Shown: in pieces, positions 34,650 to 46,647 of the stretch
Position numbering within the stretch: position 1 is the stretch's first letter
Layout: each line of letters begins with the position of its first letter
Source of the DNA: Isoetes taiwanensis
Lineage: Eukaryota; Streptophyta; Lycopodiopsida; Isoetales; Isoetaceae
Assembly (NCBI GenBank): GCA_021234155.1
Contig: JAJEKV010000034.1
Location: 372,001 to 436,000 of the forward strand
Reading direction: 5' to 3'
Length of the DNA stretch: 64,000 nt
The notes under the pieces: generated by a model
Told to the model about the DNA's origin: nothing
Databases searched by the model: none
The model's input: only the letters and a program-made list of their open reading frames with translations
Program-made: the position numbers and the translations under genes

Positions 34650-37600
34650 CCGCTATGTATCTACTCATACCAGTCGGTATGAACTTAAACCCAGGCTCTT
34701 GTGTCATGATTTAGACCTTTGACTTCAAATTATTTTTGACATGTACCACGCGCTATTTATTTCCTACAGAAGGAACTTTGAAATATCTTTTTATGGCATA
34801 TGACACTTGTTAATATAAAACTTTTTCTGTATGCTTGCTTCTGAGCTGGTAATTTTGAGAACTTTGTTTAACTGCATATCATTGTGCATATGCATAATAT
34901 TAGCTTACATTTGCTGTGTAGAAGCATATTTTATTGCTTCTGCAACTATAAACACAACACAAATATGTAGCACAATAACAAAGGGTCCCATAGGGATTTG
35001 ATATGGAAGTAAAAAAAGTCAATTCTTGAAACTATAGATCATATCCCCAAAATAATTTAATGGGTTATTATATAAAAAGACATAGATCTAAGATAAAATA
35101 TAATCATATTAGCTCACTGATTATATTGGTCAAAGTAGTCCCGTATTCCATATATAAAACCTTTAGTGAAGTCGTATAGAGACTTGATATTCCATAAACT
35201 TAGGCGAACACGTATTTCATATTTCAAAATCATAGGCGCCCCCAATCATAAATGACCATAAGCGAAACGAGAGGTGCCCAGAGACTCCAACATACGATCT
35301 GGGCCATAGAATCGACGGATCCGACGATTGTGGTATTTCCCGGTGCACCTTGTTTAGGATATGTAGCACAATAGCAGGACAATGTGCGAGATTACCTTCT
35401 TCATTTGCTCAAATTTTTGCCTTGGTAATTTAATGGCGCTCATAAAGATTCGTCCACCCTCAAAAATGGTCCCCTTTTTTTGCTCTTCTTGTTTACATTA
35501 TGTGTCTATAAAATGGTTGTTTTTAGGAACAGTTCCTGTCCAAAACCTTGATGGCCTCCATTTTGGCTTCATTATTTTCCAAAATTTTTAGAGAAATCTT
35601 TCAAATGCTCTTCTTAAATAAGTGTGTTTCAATTTAAACGTTGTTAGTCTCAAATCAGGGAAAATTTTACTCAAATCAGGAGAAATTTTATTGGCATTAG
35701 GTATCACGGGAAATTTCATTGGCTTTAGATATAGGTAATGCGCCAAGGCTGCTCCTTGGGTCATAAAGTAGCTGACAAAGGAATCGCAGAATTTCTTTAC
35801 ATACTGGTTGAATCCTTGACATATCCAAAATGGACCTTGATTCCTCATTCAACTGCTACTACAGATGCGTAGCCTTTAGTCACTTTTACCTGCTTAACTT
35901 AATTAATATTGATCACACATTCCTTTCGCCTTGTTCGTTGGATTCCCCTGGTTGCCAACATAGGTGTTGCCCAGATTGTTGTGTCGGAGGCTGCTATATG
36001 TCGCAACTCTATAAGATATCTCCCAAAAGTGATCGATGCCTCCTTATAAATCTCTTGCCTTTTTCCTTCATGACCCTTTTTATTATAAAGACCCCCTTCT
36101 AAATATTCGATGGCTTATAGGTCCTTCTATAATAAGGTATCCTTATAGATAGTTATTGGCCCTCTTATAAATTAAAAAAGGTCTTCCCACATTTTACAAT
36201 AGTTGCAGCATCTTGTCCCATAATACACCGAAAAAAATAAAAAAAATAATCTGCATACAAAATGCGGCCATGTTTCAGTGCTTGAATCTGATACAAAGTT
36301 ATAGAATTTAAAGAATTTAAAAGCAAGAATTTAAGAGCTCTTGCAATAGGGACTCAACCAAGTAAAAGATCAAGATCTCTTGTATTGAATCAAATAGATA
36401 TGGAAGCACAATTTATCAACCCAACCAGATCCACGAGCTAAGGCAATTATCTATCTCTGGCTTAGGATTTGGCTTTAAAGATTGATCACAGCTATTTCTC
36501 CTTAGTCTATAATCAACTGATTACAAATATCTTTGAATGGCTAGAAGGGAACTCAGAATAGGGAAACAACCACAACATAAAATTTAAAGTTTTTTTTTCC
36601 TTAGTAATAGTATGAGATCCATGACCAGGCCGTGAGAGTTTTTGGGCAGCCACCATAGCTATAGTTGTAGCTGTGGCGTTTCTACCACAATCAACACGTA
36701 GAGGCTCTCAAAACTCTTAATGAACTTCATCATTCATTTCGTCTTTGGGCGCTTTACTGCCATAGCCAATTGGAATACCTTTTCATCTGCTCTCTTTTCC
36801 GGCAAATAAGCTATATAGTAATTTTCAGACATCTATTGTGTGCACAGAAACACTCAGTTCATACGATTCTGGCATGCATCATGAAGCAGTTATACCAGTT
36901 ACAAAAGGTCAACATCGAGGTAGCCATGCATCTGTCCGGCATAGCTAGCACCAAGCATAAATCCAGGAGATCTTCATGGGTTTAGAGTCCGGAGACTGGC
37001 CCTCTTGGCCTCAGCTAGAGCTACAATGAATAGTGATGCATCTTTTACAACTATTTTTTACGGATTTGCTTGAAGGCAGTGGATGATCCAGAAGCTTCCA
37101 ATCCTTCTGGTCAGAAGCCATTGCCAAAAACTTTCCGGTATTGCTCTATTGCAAAATGAAAAGTATTTCTTCATAAATAAGGTCAGGGAGAATTTATTCT
37201 TAGGGTCTTTTTCCTTGGGCATTTTGGTCTTTTTCTACAGTAACATTAAAATATATAGATTCTTTTCACTAATATTAACATATAATACATATATGCTTTG
37301 TGCCTTCTCTGAGGTACAAGAATTGCTACAGTTCTAGCTTATACACATGTCTGCAATGTCATGCAAAATATGGTGTGGCATAATCTATATCTTTGAATTT
37401 CTTATTTTCCCATCTTACTGCTACGAAAATTAAAACTTCCTTGGAAATTTGTCTTCAATATGTTGGGCTCTATGTGCGACGACTAAAGCAGAGGATGAGG
37501 AAGCTTTTTGCAACCTTAGGCATGCCGGAAATCCATTCAAGCTTGCCCCTGTTAATTCATTTCTTGCAATTTTACCATTGATATGTTTTCTTTTCTAAAA

Positions 37601-38540
37601 CCTTCCGTATATTTTGTCTACATCAACTCCATCCAGTAACTCTAAATATTCCATCCAACATTGCACATGTAATAGACCATCTTCCATTGTCTGTTAAACA
37701 AGTTGAGGCCATTGCATATCCAGACGAAGCTCCCATCGAGGTATCTTGTATAGCTTGGCATGTTTATATGCTTGGGAGATGGCAAAAGGTAATGTTTCTC
37801 CAGTCATATTGCTTCTTGATTAGAATTGCAAGATATATAAACTATGTCCCTACTTACAGTGTGAGTTATAATTGGTTGCATAGTTGAAAAAAGGAATATA
37901 CATTGCCTTTCGGACTCTTGTAAACCTACATGTATGCTTATGAAGCTCCTCCCAATCCAAGTTTTCTCCAAGCAATTATCCATGCATGCTCTTTGTTAGG
38001 GGGATGTATGAGCTCTTGGAAAGAAATCATAGCTACCAATCTTCCTATTGTCATTATGCAGAATACAATAAACTTCCATTCAGTTGACCACAAACACATT
38101 CAAACAATACTTAAAAAAGCTTTAGGTGTCTACAATACGGGATCCTTCAATCCCCATGACATTCAGAAGCCGAGTAACAGACTTGATGTTTCGTGACTAG
38201 GAAGCACTTTGAGAAAACACATTTGGGTATTGAGACATGCAGTGGCTAGGAAGCACTTCTCATCATAGTCCGATCAAATAACTGAAGTGAATATATTGTA
38301 AACCCTAGATTAAATGCATTAACCATGAAATATTGTGCATAATGCTTCCAACCCTGCTTCAATAACTCAGGCTTATAAGACTCAGGCTTATAATAGGTTA
38401 TCTCTTAGATACTCAATGCGAATACTACTGCCAATTCTATTCTGGAAATATATGCCATGGTAGACCTTTATATAATCAAGAACAATATACTTGATTGTTA
38501 GCAAATAATATGCTTTAATAAATCCCATAGACTAAAATAT
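34650..38540. other. Gene-free stretch
   Basis: AT-rich sequence with many short frames. A few runs (for example near 37640-37790 and 37930-38196) have protein-like composition, but none matches a family I know and none joins to a neighbour by good splice sites. Confidence 0.35.
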
Positions 38541-38548
38541 AAACTCAC

Positions 38549-38700
38549 GCCTGGCAACATTTGCTAACAGAAAATAAATGTAAATAATATGCTATAATAA
38601 ATCCCATAGGCTAACGCCTGGCAACATTTGCTAACAGATAATAAATGCTTATTGAGCCTGGCAACATTTGCTAACAGAAAATAGATGCTTATTGAGGAAT
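38549..38700 (+). repeat. Three copies of a GGCAACATTTGCTAACAG motif
   Basis: The motif with its flanks (gcctggcaacatttgctaac) starts near 38549, 38616 and 38656. Spacing is irregular, consistent with slippage or partial duplication. Confidence 0.65.
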
Positions 38701-38910
38701 TTCGCAAAATTACTGGTGCAAATTGGCCATACTAGTTCATAACATTTTTAGGAAAAGACTTTGGACAACCAATATACATCTTTCAATCCAATTGAATTTG
38801 TCCTAGGTAAATATAGTAATGAAGCAGAACTCAAATAAAGAGCCAAATCCTTCTTGTAACAACCTTGTAACTCAAATAAAAAGCTCACAACTTTCATGTA
38901 AAAGCTGCAA

Positions 38911-39052
38911 TAGCCTCTGCATGTTCACACATAGGTTGCATCAATCCAGCTAGATGTTCCTCCACTTTCAAAAAAGAGATAATAGCCTCTGCATGTTCAC
39001 ACATAGGTTGCATCAATCCAGCTAGATGTTCCTCCACTTTCAAAAAAGAGAT
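38911..39052 (-). repeat. 72-bp tandem duplication with an open frame
   Basis: Two nearly identical 72-bp units start at 38911 and 38983. On the - strand both stay open and encode a 24-residue unit containing FLKVEEHLAGLMQPMCEHAE. The length is a multiple of three, so it could be a duplicated exon piece. The parent protein is not recognised. Confidence 0.7.
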
Positions 39053-39870
39053 GAATGAACTTGTCTTGGGAAATTCTGAAAGAGATTCTTTAGTTTGACA
39101 GAGACAATTCGCTTGAGATTGTTTCACCTGCTACTGTCTAGGGCACTTATTATTATCATGCAAAACAAGATCTGCTCTAAGTCAATTTGAAGTCTCCTCT
39201 CATCAAATGCAGGTCTGAACAAGCAACCCTTTCAGTTGGTATTATAGAAAGAGCTAGAACACTCTACTTACCCACTTGAAACATGGGCTGATCAAACTTT
39301 TACAAACAAAGTTAAAACACACTTCAAACATGTTGCATCCACAATGGCCTGATCAATCCCTGATGGACTCGTTCTAAATACTAGGCACCACTGAAACGTT
39401 TTCCCTAGAAATTCATAGGCACTGCACAGAATATTCAGAAACAAATCATATTATAATGCTGTATTTTATAATGTTGTAACAAGCCACCAGCAGTACTTAG
39501 GACATGCATGTGCAACAAAACTAGCAAATCAAAAAGCAGTTACAAATACAGATGAAGGGCACAAATTGGGAATCCTCATTCCTTGATCAAAAATTAATCA
39601 GAGGGTAGATACTAGACGTTTGATCAGAAATTAAGCAGAGGCAGAATGAGAAGCTTGATCAGAGGGCCATGACAGCAAACACCCAGTCGGCACCAGCCCA
39701 GCATGTCGAGAAAGACAAAAAGATAGGGAAAGACAAAAAGATGTCGGACACTATAGTTGTGGCTTTGTCTTAAATACGCATGCAATCATTTTGGCTACTC
39801 GTCGGGAGGAACCATGATCAAACAGCAAACTGAGCAGGCATGTAAACAAACAGCAAATGAGCTTGCATAT

Positions 39871-39890
39871 GCCAGTCGGCGCCGACTGGC
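39871..39890. repeat. Perfect 20-bp palindrome with GGCGCC centre
   Basis: GCCAGTCGGCGCCGACTGGC is its own reverse complement. The 16-bp core CAGTCGGCGCCGACTG recurs at 40063-40078. Confidence 0.8.
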
Positions 39891-40060
39891 TTATTTTAAA
39901 AACTGCTTTTGTCCTATTTTACGAAGAAATTTGAAATATAGCGAACTCTCTCTGAGGTCACCTGATGGATTCTAAGCCAGTAGGCTCCGTCCCAGTTCAG
40001 ATGCATATTTTGAGACCTATTTTAAAACAAGACTCACCCTCAAAAACGCAGTGATCACAT

Positions 40061-40080
40061 ATCAGTCGGCGCCGACTGAT
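40061..40080. repeat. Second 20-bp palindrome with the same core
   Basis: ATCAGTCGGCGCCGACTGAT shares the 16-bp core with the palindrome at 39871 but has different outer bases. A partial version (CAGTCGGCACC) lies near 39685. Confidence 0.8.
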
Positions 40081-40890
40081 CGTCTCCGGCAGACTGATCT
40101 TGTGTTTCCTTCGTCTCCAGCACCAGTTCGACCTGTTCGACCTTTGTTAGTATCAAAACATTTCTATAGTATCAATGTATTTCTTTTGTTTATTGAGAAT
40201 TATCTATAAATAGAAAGCTTATGCATTAAATCCCTATAGGGGTATGTTATTTTTGGTTTGTTAGGACATCAGAAGTGTTTTTTGTTGGTTTGTTCAAAAT
40301 GTCTATCGTCCAGTATTTCTCAGAATTTCTCAAGAAAGAAACGAAGAAGGCAACCATCATTACAAGATAAAAGTGTGTTTTGGTAATATTGCCATAGTGC
40401 ATGGTGGCTTGTTATCGACAAGCCTTCTATAGTGATAAATGTGGACTTGGATTTATAAATGCTTATGCAAGCTCTATAAGAGGCTTGCATATTGTGGTGG
40501 TCACTTACAATGTCAAAATCCCTGTTGTGATCATCTTAGTAAAGATGATTGCAATTTCCTGCAATGGAGAGCTAGATGTTGGTCCAATAGCTGATGAGCA
40601 TGGCTTGGTTACTTGTGCATGACATGTATATGATCCCATGAAGTAGGATCTCTCGTACTTTGTTTACTCATATTGCAACCTTCGTGACTTATAGTAAGAT
40701 TCTTTATTTGTTTGTTTATATTGTCAAATTCAAGGTTATGGATGTTACTCGGATATGTAGTTTATAGACAATAGCAATATGTGAGATTAGAATCTCCAAA
40801 AAGTTCTAGAGAAAAATCAATAAAGTATTGGTTCTTAAGGTTTTCCATTAGCACAACTTCATGGTGTTATGACTGATGAGGCCTAGGTAA

Positions 40891-41150
40891 ATTGGAATGC
40901 TATTCGAGATGATTTCTTCAATGGTAAAACATATTCAAACAGATCTTGTGTTTTTCATTTCGACCGACGCTTGCAAATATAAACCAAGAATAAGTTGTTG
41001 CAATTTTAAAAGGGAAATTGGAATGCTATTCGAGATGATTTCTTCAATGGTAAAACATATTCAAACAGATCTTGTGTTTTTCATTTCGACCAACAGTTGC
41101 AAACATAAACCAAGAATTTCCAATTGTGACGGGCACATTCATTGGGCATA
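40891..41150 (+). repeat. 126-bp tandem duplication, possibly of a transposase-like exon
   Basis: Two units starting at 40891 and 41017 are almost identical over 100 bp. In one frame each reads NWNAIRDDFFNGKTYSNRSC followed by VFHFD. The tail resembles the Cys-x-x-His-Phe region of some DNA transposases, but stops surround it. I treat it as a decayed transposon fragment of unknown superfamily. Confidence 0.55.
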
Positions 41151-41620
41151 AAAACTCACACTTCTTCAAAAAAATGGTATAATTTGGGAGGGAAGACGGC
41201 TACAAAGAACTTTGCATGATCTTGTCCCTATATACTCTTTAGGAGAAGGAATCAAAATGCAGCCATGCACATCAATGCATTGTGATGGTAAAAGGATTAA
41301 GAAAAGATCAAAACTGAATAGGCAATCTGAAGTGAATCTTGAAAAAAAGTAAAGACATGAGAGATGTTAAAATATCTATAAATGTGGTGAATGTGGTGTA
41401 GCTAAAACAATATGTTAACTTTGTTTTGTTGGGGAAGAAGAACGCATATATTGGTAGCATAAAAGGAAAGTCTGCTTGCACCTATTCTGACTTTTAAACC
41501 AAGGCAATGAAGACCAAATATACTCCTTGTAAACACATTTTATACTAGAAAACTTCATAAGTAAACCTCCATTTTGTGTAAGGTAGTTTGCTGCCAACTT
41601 TAATGATGTGGGTTTTCAAC

Positions 41621-41630
41621 TGTGAGGGCC
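41621..41630 (+). repeat. Target-site duplication of the MITE, left
   Basis: TGTGAGGGCC here and at 41851-41860 flanks the inverted-repeat element. A 9-10 bp duplication is typical of Mutator-like elements. Confidence 0.75.
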
Positions 41631-41850
41631 GAGCATCTTAAATATCGTCCACGGTCATGTTTGAACCAAATAACGTCTTAAATATCGCCACGGTCATGTT
41701 TGAACTAAATAAAATACACGGTGTTTTCATAGACTTAGCGAGTTTTTTCAGTATTGTCATGTTAATGCCAAAGCGAAGGAAAAAGCACACAGAGTTTTTC
41801 AGATTTCACACTGGTTCAAACATGACAGTGGATGATATTTAAGATGCTGT
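41631..41850. mobile_element. Mutator-like MITE, 220 bp
   Basis: The ends are inverted repeats of about 37 bp (left GAGCATCTTAAATATCGTCC, then ACGGTCATGTTTGAACCA; the right end is the inverse with about two mismatches). They are flanked by a TGTGAGGGCC direct repeat. The left arm contains a second, slightly shortened copy of itself at 41671-41705. No coding capacity is present. Confidence 0.8.
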
Positions 41851-42296
41851 TGTGAGGGCCCGGTCGATGTCATGTAAATATTGTTTTTGGAAAGATGATA
41901 GTTTTCTGAGGCCAATGATTGTTTATGTACAATGTACACAATTGTGATTTGCGTAGGGGTCTTGTGGAGAAAAAAAGGTGATCCTTGATTTGGCACAATG
42001 CAAAGAATATTCTCGTCATCCACGGCCTCAAAACAAAGTTGAAAACATCCCTTAAGATAAACTAGTTGATCTATGATGAATGTTAATTTCTTTTTCTTGA
42101 CCCTCCCTTCCCCTCTACTCTTCGCTTGTATAAGGGAAACTCGGCCAACGCCGTTAAGGCGGAGGCAGCAGTTGAAGCCCTAGAATTTGCCCCACTGGCC
42201 ATCCAGATCTCATACATGGACGACTGAGATGAATTCATTGCAGTATGTGGACCAACAATTTCAAAATGCAGACCAACAATTCCAGAATGAAAACCA

Positions 42297-42304
42297 GTGC
42301 AGAA
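42297..42304 (+). repeat. Target-site duplication of the hAT-like element, left
   Basis: GTGCAGAA, repeated at 46756-46763. The flanking sequence itself is a short tandem repeat (gaccaacaattycagaa), which continues on the far side of the insertion at 46768 and supports the boundaries. Confidence 0.75.
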
Positions 42305-43584
42305 TAGGGTTTAAGTTTGACGGCTTTTATGCCTGTTTTTGGCTTTTTTGCCCGTCAAAACAGGCAGCAAAAAAAATTGCCTTGCATATGAAGGGTAACA
42401 AATATCAATTTCCCTGTCATATAGAAAGGCAAAAAAAAATGTGTATGTCATTTGAAAAGGTCACAAATATAAATATGCCTTTCATTTTTGTATAAGTACT
42501 AGGGTTACTTTATGGGCATATCGAGTTAATATACCTTACCTCTAATAGAATAATGAATTAGGTAACATTAAAAAATGTTTTTTTTTTAACTTCTACATTC
42601 CCGATTCCTCCTACATTCTCCCATTTCCCAATGAATCCACCAATTTAGAAAATCCAAGTCATTTCTGCTCTGCCAGCTGCCTGCCATGACTCTCTGCAGT
42701 AAGTCGGTAATGCTCAGGGCATTTTTTTTTTGTTCTTCCCTCCTTTTTCACAAAAGACGTCTGTGTGGAGTCTGTAGTCGGAGTCTGTGGCTTGGTTTTT
42801 TCACCACATTTCAGTCAGAACTACTGAGCAGAGAGGCCGTCATTGTCTCTATATTGAGATTCACCAACCAATGGACATTAACCAGAGCCTGTTAAATTAA
42901 TATTTCCTTCCTGTTCCATTCTTGTTCATGTTTACTGCTTCTTTAAGTAGTGCATTAGTGATTACCCGATTAAATTTAGGTTGATTATTTTACTGCCCAC
43001 CTGTCCATCAATTTCTTGAGCACTCTGCATAGTTTCTTGAGCACTCTAATCAGTCTAATCAGTCGATTAGATTGATTTCGAAAGCCAATAGTTGATGCTA
43101 CTCTTAACTTTTTAACTGTATCTTTATATTAGTAGTTACTATTATGTAACTTACATTTTTTTATTTAAAGTTTATAATTGAAAAGGGTCTTCCGTCAATT
43201 AAAATTTTTGTATATGAGTTGAAAGGTTCAAATTGATCAACATTCTTTTTTTATCAACATTTTGTCGTATGAGAGAACGTAAACCACGAGTACCCTATGA
43301 TTTCCGTTTTTTTTCCTGTGTTTTTATTTTTAGGTAATTTTTTGGTTTCCTACTCTAAGCGGCGCCGCTTATGGTTCAATTTCCTACACTACCAAAATAT
43401 TTAACACAGACTTTCTACTTCTTTTTAACAGGTAAACAAATTCAAAAGCTGAACCATTTAAAGTTTCAAACTTTTACATTCAAAAGTCTTAAAACAGTAC
43501 ATTTCATAACATTTCAAAATCATCACAAGAGCTGAATTTCAGAAGTTCAAAAGTTTCAATCAAGTTTCAAAAGCTGAATTTCCA

Positions 43585-45899
43585 TCAACCAGTATTTCTC
43601 TTCATGTATTCGGCATCTGATCCAAGAACAAATGTGCAATTATTGAATGTTGCGCCCACAAATGACTGGCCACCTGCATAAACACAAAAACTAGGTTATT
43701 TTCATTATTTTGAAAACATGTTTACCAAATCAGAATAAAAACTAATAATAATCAGAAAACTTACCATAGTTTTGCACAATAGTCTGTTCACCAGGAAAAT
43801 ATTTTGCTAGCGCAGGACTCTGTTTAATCATTTCTTCAAGCATGTCATTATCAAAATCATCGGCCAATCCAGATTTTACAGTATTTCCTGAAACTTCAAT
43901 TACGGAGTCATTGCCACCAGTTTTAAAATCAACAGGTACTTTCATAGGAGCTTTAAGGTAATCATCTGTTGGAGCAGCAACATTGTCTGCAAGAAACCAA
44001 CTACAAATTAACATTTCGAATACTACTAATGATTTAAAAAAAACTACTAAAAGTTTCCAAAATTTACCTGTAATCTTACTGTGATCATGAACATCAGCAA
44101 CATTATCTGTAAGAAAAACATAGTCAAAATTACATGGGAAACTGAAACTAGGAAACTCAAACTAGGAAACTACTAGGAAACTAGGAAACTACTAGGAAAC
44201 TGCAACTAGGAAACTAAAACTGGAAAAACAAAATAGGAAAATAAACTAACCTCCAATCAGAACCTTTGAAGAATGGTTTCCCATTAAGCCCTTCTCCTTC
44301 TCTTTAATCATTTCATTTAAAACATCAGGATACAACCTTAGACTACCATCCTCATTGTAAGGTTTGCTCAATATATTCATCGCAGCATTAACTTGGATTT
44401 CCTTGCTCCGGTCGTACCTATTAGAACACAAAATTATAAATGCATGAAAGGAAATAAATAAAGAAATAAATAAATAAAAACTTACTTCTCGTATGCAGTT
44501 GTCGTCCTATGACCTGTTACAAGCTTTCCTATTTCTGGTGGAACTAGACCAAGCGACATTCTTGTAACAGCAGATACACGTCCACTTTTATTACAAATAT
44601 CAACGTCTAACAAAGACCCCATGTATGTTATCCACTTGGCAAGATTGTTTTTGCCTACCCGAGATTTCTGAAACCACACCTGCAAGAGAGTAAAGAATTA
44701 AAAACGAAATAATAAACAATGCATAGGAAAAAGAAAAACCAGCATACCTGACCGCGAAAGTTTGTAATCGCCTGACAGAAAAACCACTTAGGTTTATCAT
44801 TTTCTTTTCCAGGTAAATGACGAGTATACTGTTTATACGTTAAGACAAAGTCATTCTCAAAGCTCCATATTGGAGGCCTGAAATGACTATCATCAAACCG
44901 GGTTACAGAAATCCCCCACGTCTTACTTTTTCTCTCATTATACAACAGATATTCATTGCTGCCATCAAATTCCAAACTCAAGTCTACATCCTTCACATCA
45001 TAAAGTTCCTGAGCACCTCTAATGGCAAACCTACTGACCAAATAAAAGCACAGTCGCTTCAGAATCCCTTTTGGATGTGTGATCTGATAATCTATATCAG
45101 CCAATAAATCCTGCTCTGTACTATAAGAAATTGGCTGTGCTTTCTTTTTCTTTACACCGATACCTAAAGCTCTAGCTTTTGATGCCATGTGAACAAAGGC
45201 CAATCTAGTAGTACCAAACAGATCATCTTTCAAAATGTTAAATCTTGCCTCCCTTTCTCCAGTAGCATTAATTCTTGCTTCTTGCTTTTTCCTGATAATC
45301 CTTCCTATTGACTTCAGTAAACAATGCAGACTACAACAGAAAACAATAACTTAGAAACAATCAAGAAATAGAAATAAAAGAAATCACAACATGAAGAATA
45401 AAAGAATTTACCTGGAGGCAGGGTATAGAGTACCATCTTTCTTTCTAGTTTGTAAAAGAAATTTAACCAGCATTTTATTCAACTCGAGCATGTTGAGATC
45501 TTCAAGTGGAAGACTTGTATCAAGTTTTTCAAACCTTCTCCATCCATCAAACTTACGTCTAGCCCAGTTGGTAAGTTTCTTGGACTTGTCTTCGCCCCCC
45601 TTTTCAATTTCAGAGACAGCCTTCTCATCAAGCTTCAAAAACTCCTTAACCTCTTCATCATTTGGTGCCTTAACATCATCAGTGTACACTGTCCCCTGTT
45701 GAAACCATGGCTCATTTCCAAGATCTTGTAACATCAACTCGACTGCAGCAGGATCCGTGCATCCAACAAGCTCACAGTCTTCTTCATTTATGAGTGTAAA
45801 CGAAGGACTGATACTAGCAGAGCAGTTAGAAACTGCATGTCCAGAAAGTAAACTCAAGCTAAGTATAACACTAATAAACCTTTCAGCAACAAGAGACAT
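43585..45899 (-). CDS. Crypton-type tyrosine recombinase-like protein (DUF3504/KIAA1958-like)
   Basis: Coding exons on the - strand are 45899-45412, 45330-44748, 44679-44486, 44417-44251, 44106-44068, 43986-43765 and 43673-43585. All are GT-AG and in phase, giving 593 residues and a TGA stop. A non-coding leader exon probably precedes them, since an acceptor GCATGCAG ends just before the ATG. The N-terminal 105 residues are unplaced. A SAM-like helical part follows (WRRFEKLD, LLQTRKKDGTLYPAS), then the catalytic fold. Active-site positions are Arg267 (FAIRGAQEL), Lys299 (KSKTWG), Arg391 within NKSGR (family NHSxR, so His is Lys388), His414 (TGHR) and Tyr423 (AYEKY, nine after the His). The C-terminal tail has TFNNCTFVLGSD. 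Tyrosine recombinases cut and rejoin DNA through the Tyr; many DUF3504 relatives are domesticated. The whole gene sits inside a hAT-like transposon. Confidence 0.85.
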
Positions 45900-46092
45900 C
45901 TTGAAACCTGCATGCAGCACAAGGAAAACAAATGTTAGTACAGAAACATGACAAAGAATTACAGTTAACAAAAAATCAGAGGATATTACCTCAAAAATGT
46001 ATAAGAAGTCACCTGGAACCCGCAAGTTACCGAGATTAGCCAAAAAACTTCGAGAAACAATGAGATTTAACGCCAAAACAGCGCACGGACTC

Positions 46093-46510
46093 GCTCCAAA
46101 CGAAGATTCACCTACAAAACACAAAAGAAACACATTAGCAAATAAAAAATGCAAGAAAACTAAAGAAATCCATCGAAATACGCCAAATACGACCTTGGCG
46201 GCCTAAATCGGCTTGAAGCGCCGACGAGCGCCCTCCAGGAACCTCCGCAAAAATCCTTTGCTGCTCTGCTACTCTGTTTCTCAGAAAAATCAAGAACATT
46301 CGAAAAAGAAAATGCTCCAAACGAAGATTCACCTACAAAACACAAAACAAACACATTAGCTCATAAAAAACTAAAGAAAACTAAAGAAAACTAAGGAATG
46401 CAGCGAAACACGACCTTGGCGACCTCAATCGGCTTGAAGCGCCGACGAGCGCCCTCCGGGAACCTCCGCAAAAATCCGCTGCTCCTCTGCTACTCTGTTT
46501 TTCTCAGAAA
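46093..46510 (-). repeat. Tandem duplication of about 220 bp in the leader of the recombinase gene
   Basis: The block beginning gctccaaacgaagattcacc at 46093 recurs at 46314 with about 85-90 percent identity by eye, up to about 46510. It lies upstream of the recombinase ATG, and both copies contain the splice-acceptor-like TTTTGTAG|GTGAATC on the - strand. The leader may thus contain duplicated alternative exons. Confidence 0.75.
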
Positions 46511-46593
46511 AGAACTTTCGTGAATGAAAAGCTGACGTGGAAAAGTTTGCCACGTGTCCGGAAATCATAGGGCACGCGTGGCTTACGTTTTGC

Positions 46594-46647
46594 AACGTGC
46601 CACCAATCGGTGGTTTCCAGCTGGAAACCACCTCTTGGTGGCACGTT
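46594..46647. repeat. 54-bp palindrome near the right end of the hAT-like element
   Basis: The arms AACGTGCCACCAA and TTGGTGGCACGTT enclose GGTGGTTTCCAGCTGGAAACCACC, with two mismatched pairs in all. It can form a 27-bp stem and lies about 110 bp inside the element end. It may be a subterminal transposase site. Confidence 0.85.

Noticed and set aside
45900-46154. N-terminal extension of the recombinase frame upstream of the ATG at 45899
   Set aside because: The extension has no ATG near its start, crosses a good splice acceptor (GCATGCAG, just before the ATG) and a donor-like GTAATATCC, and is hydrophobic sequence of intron type.
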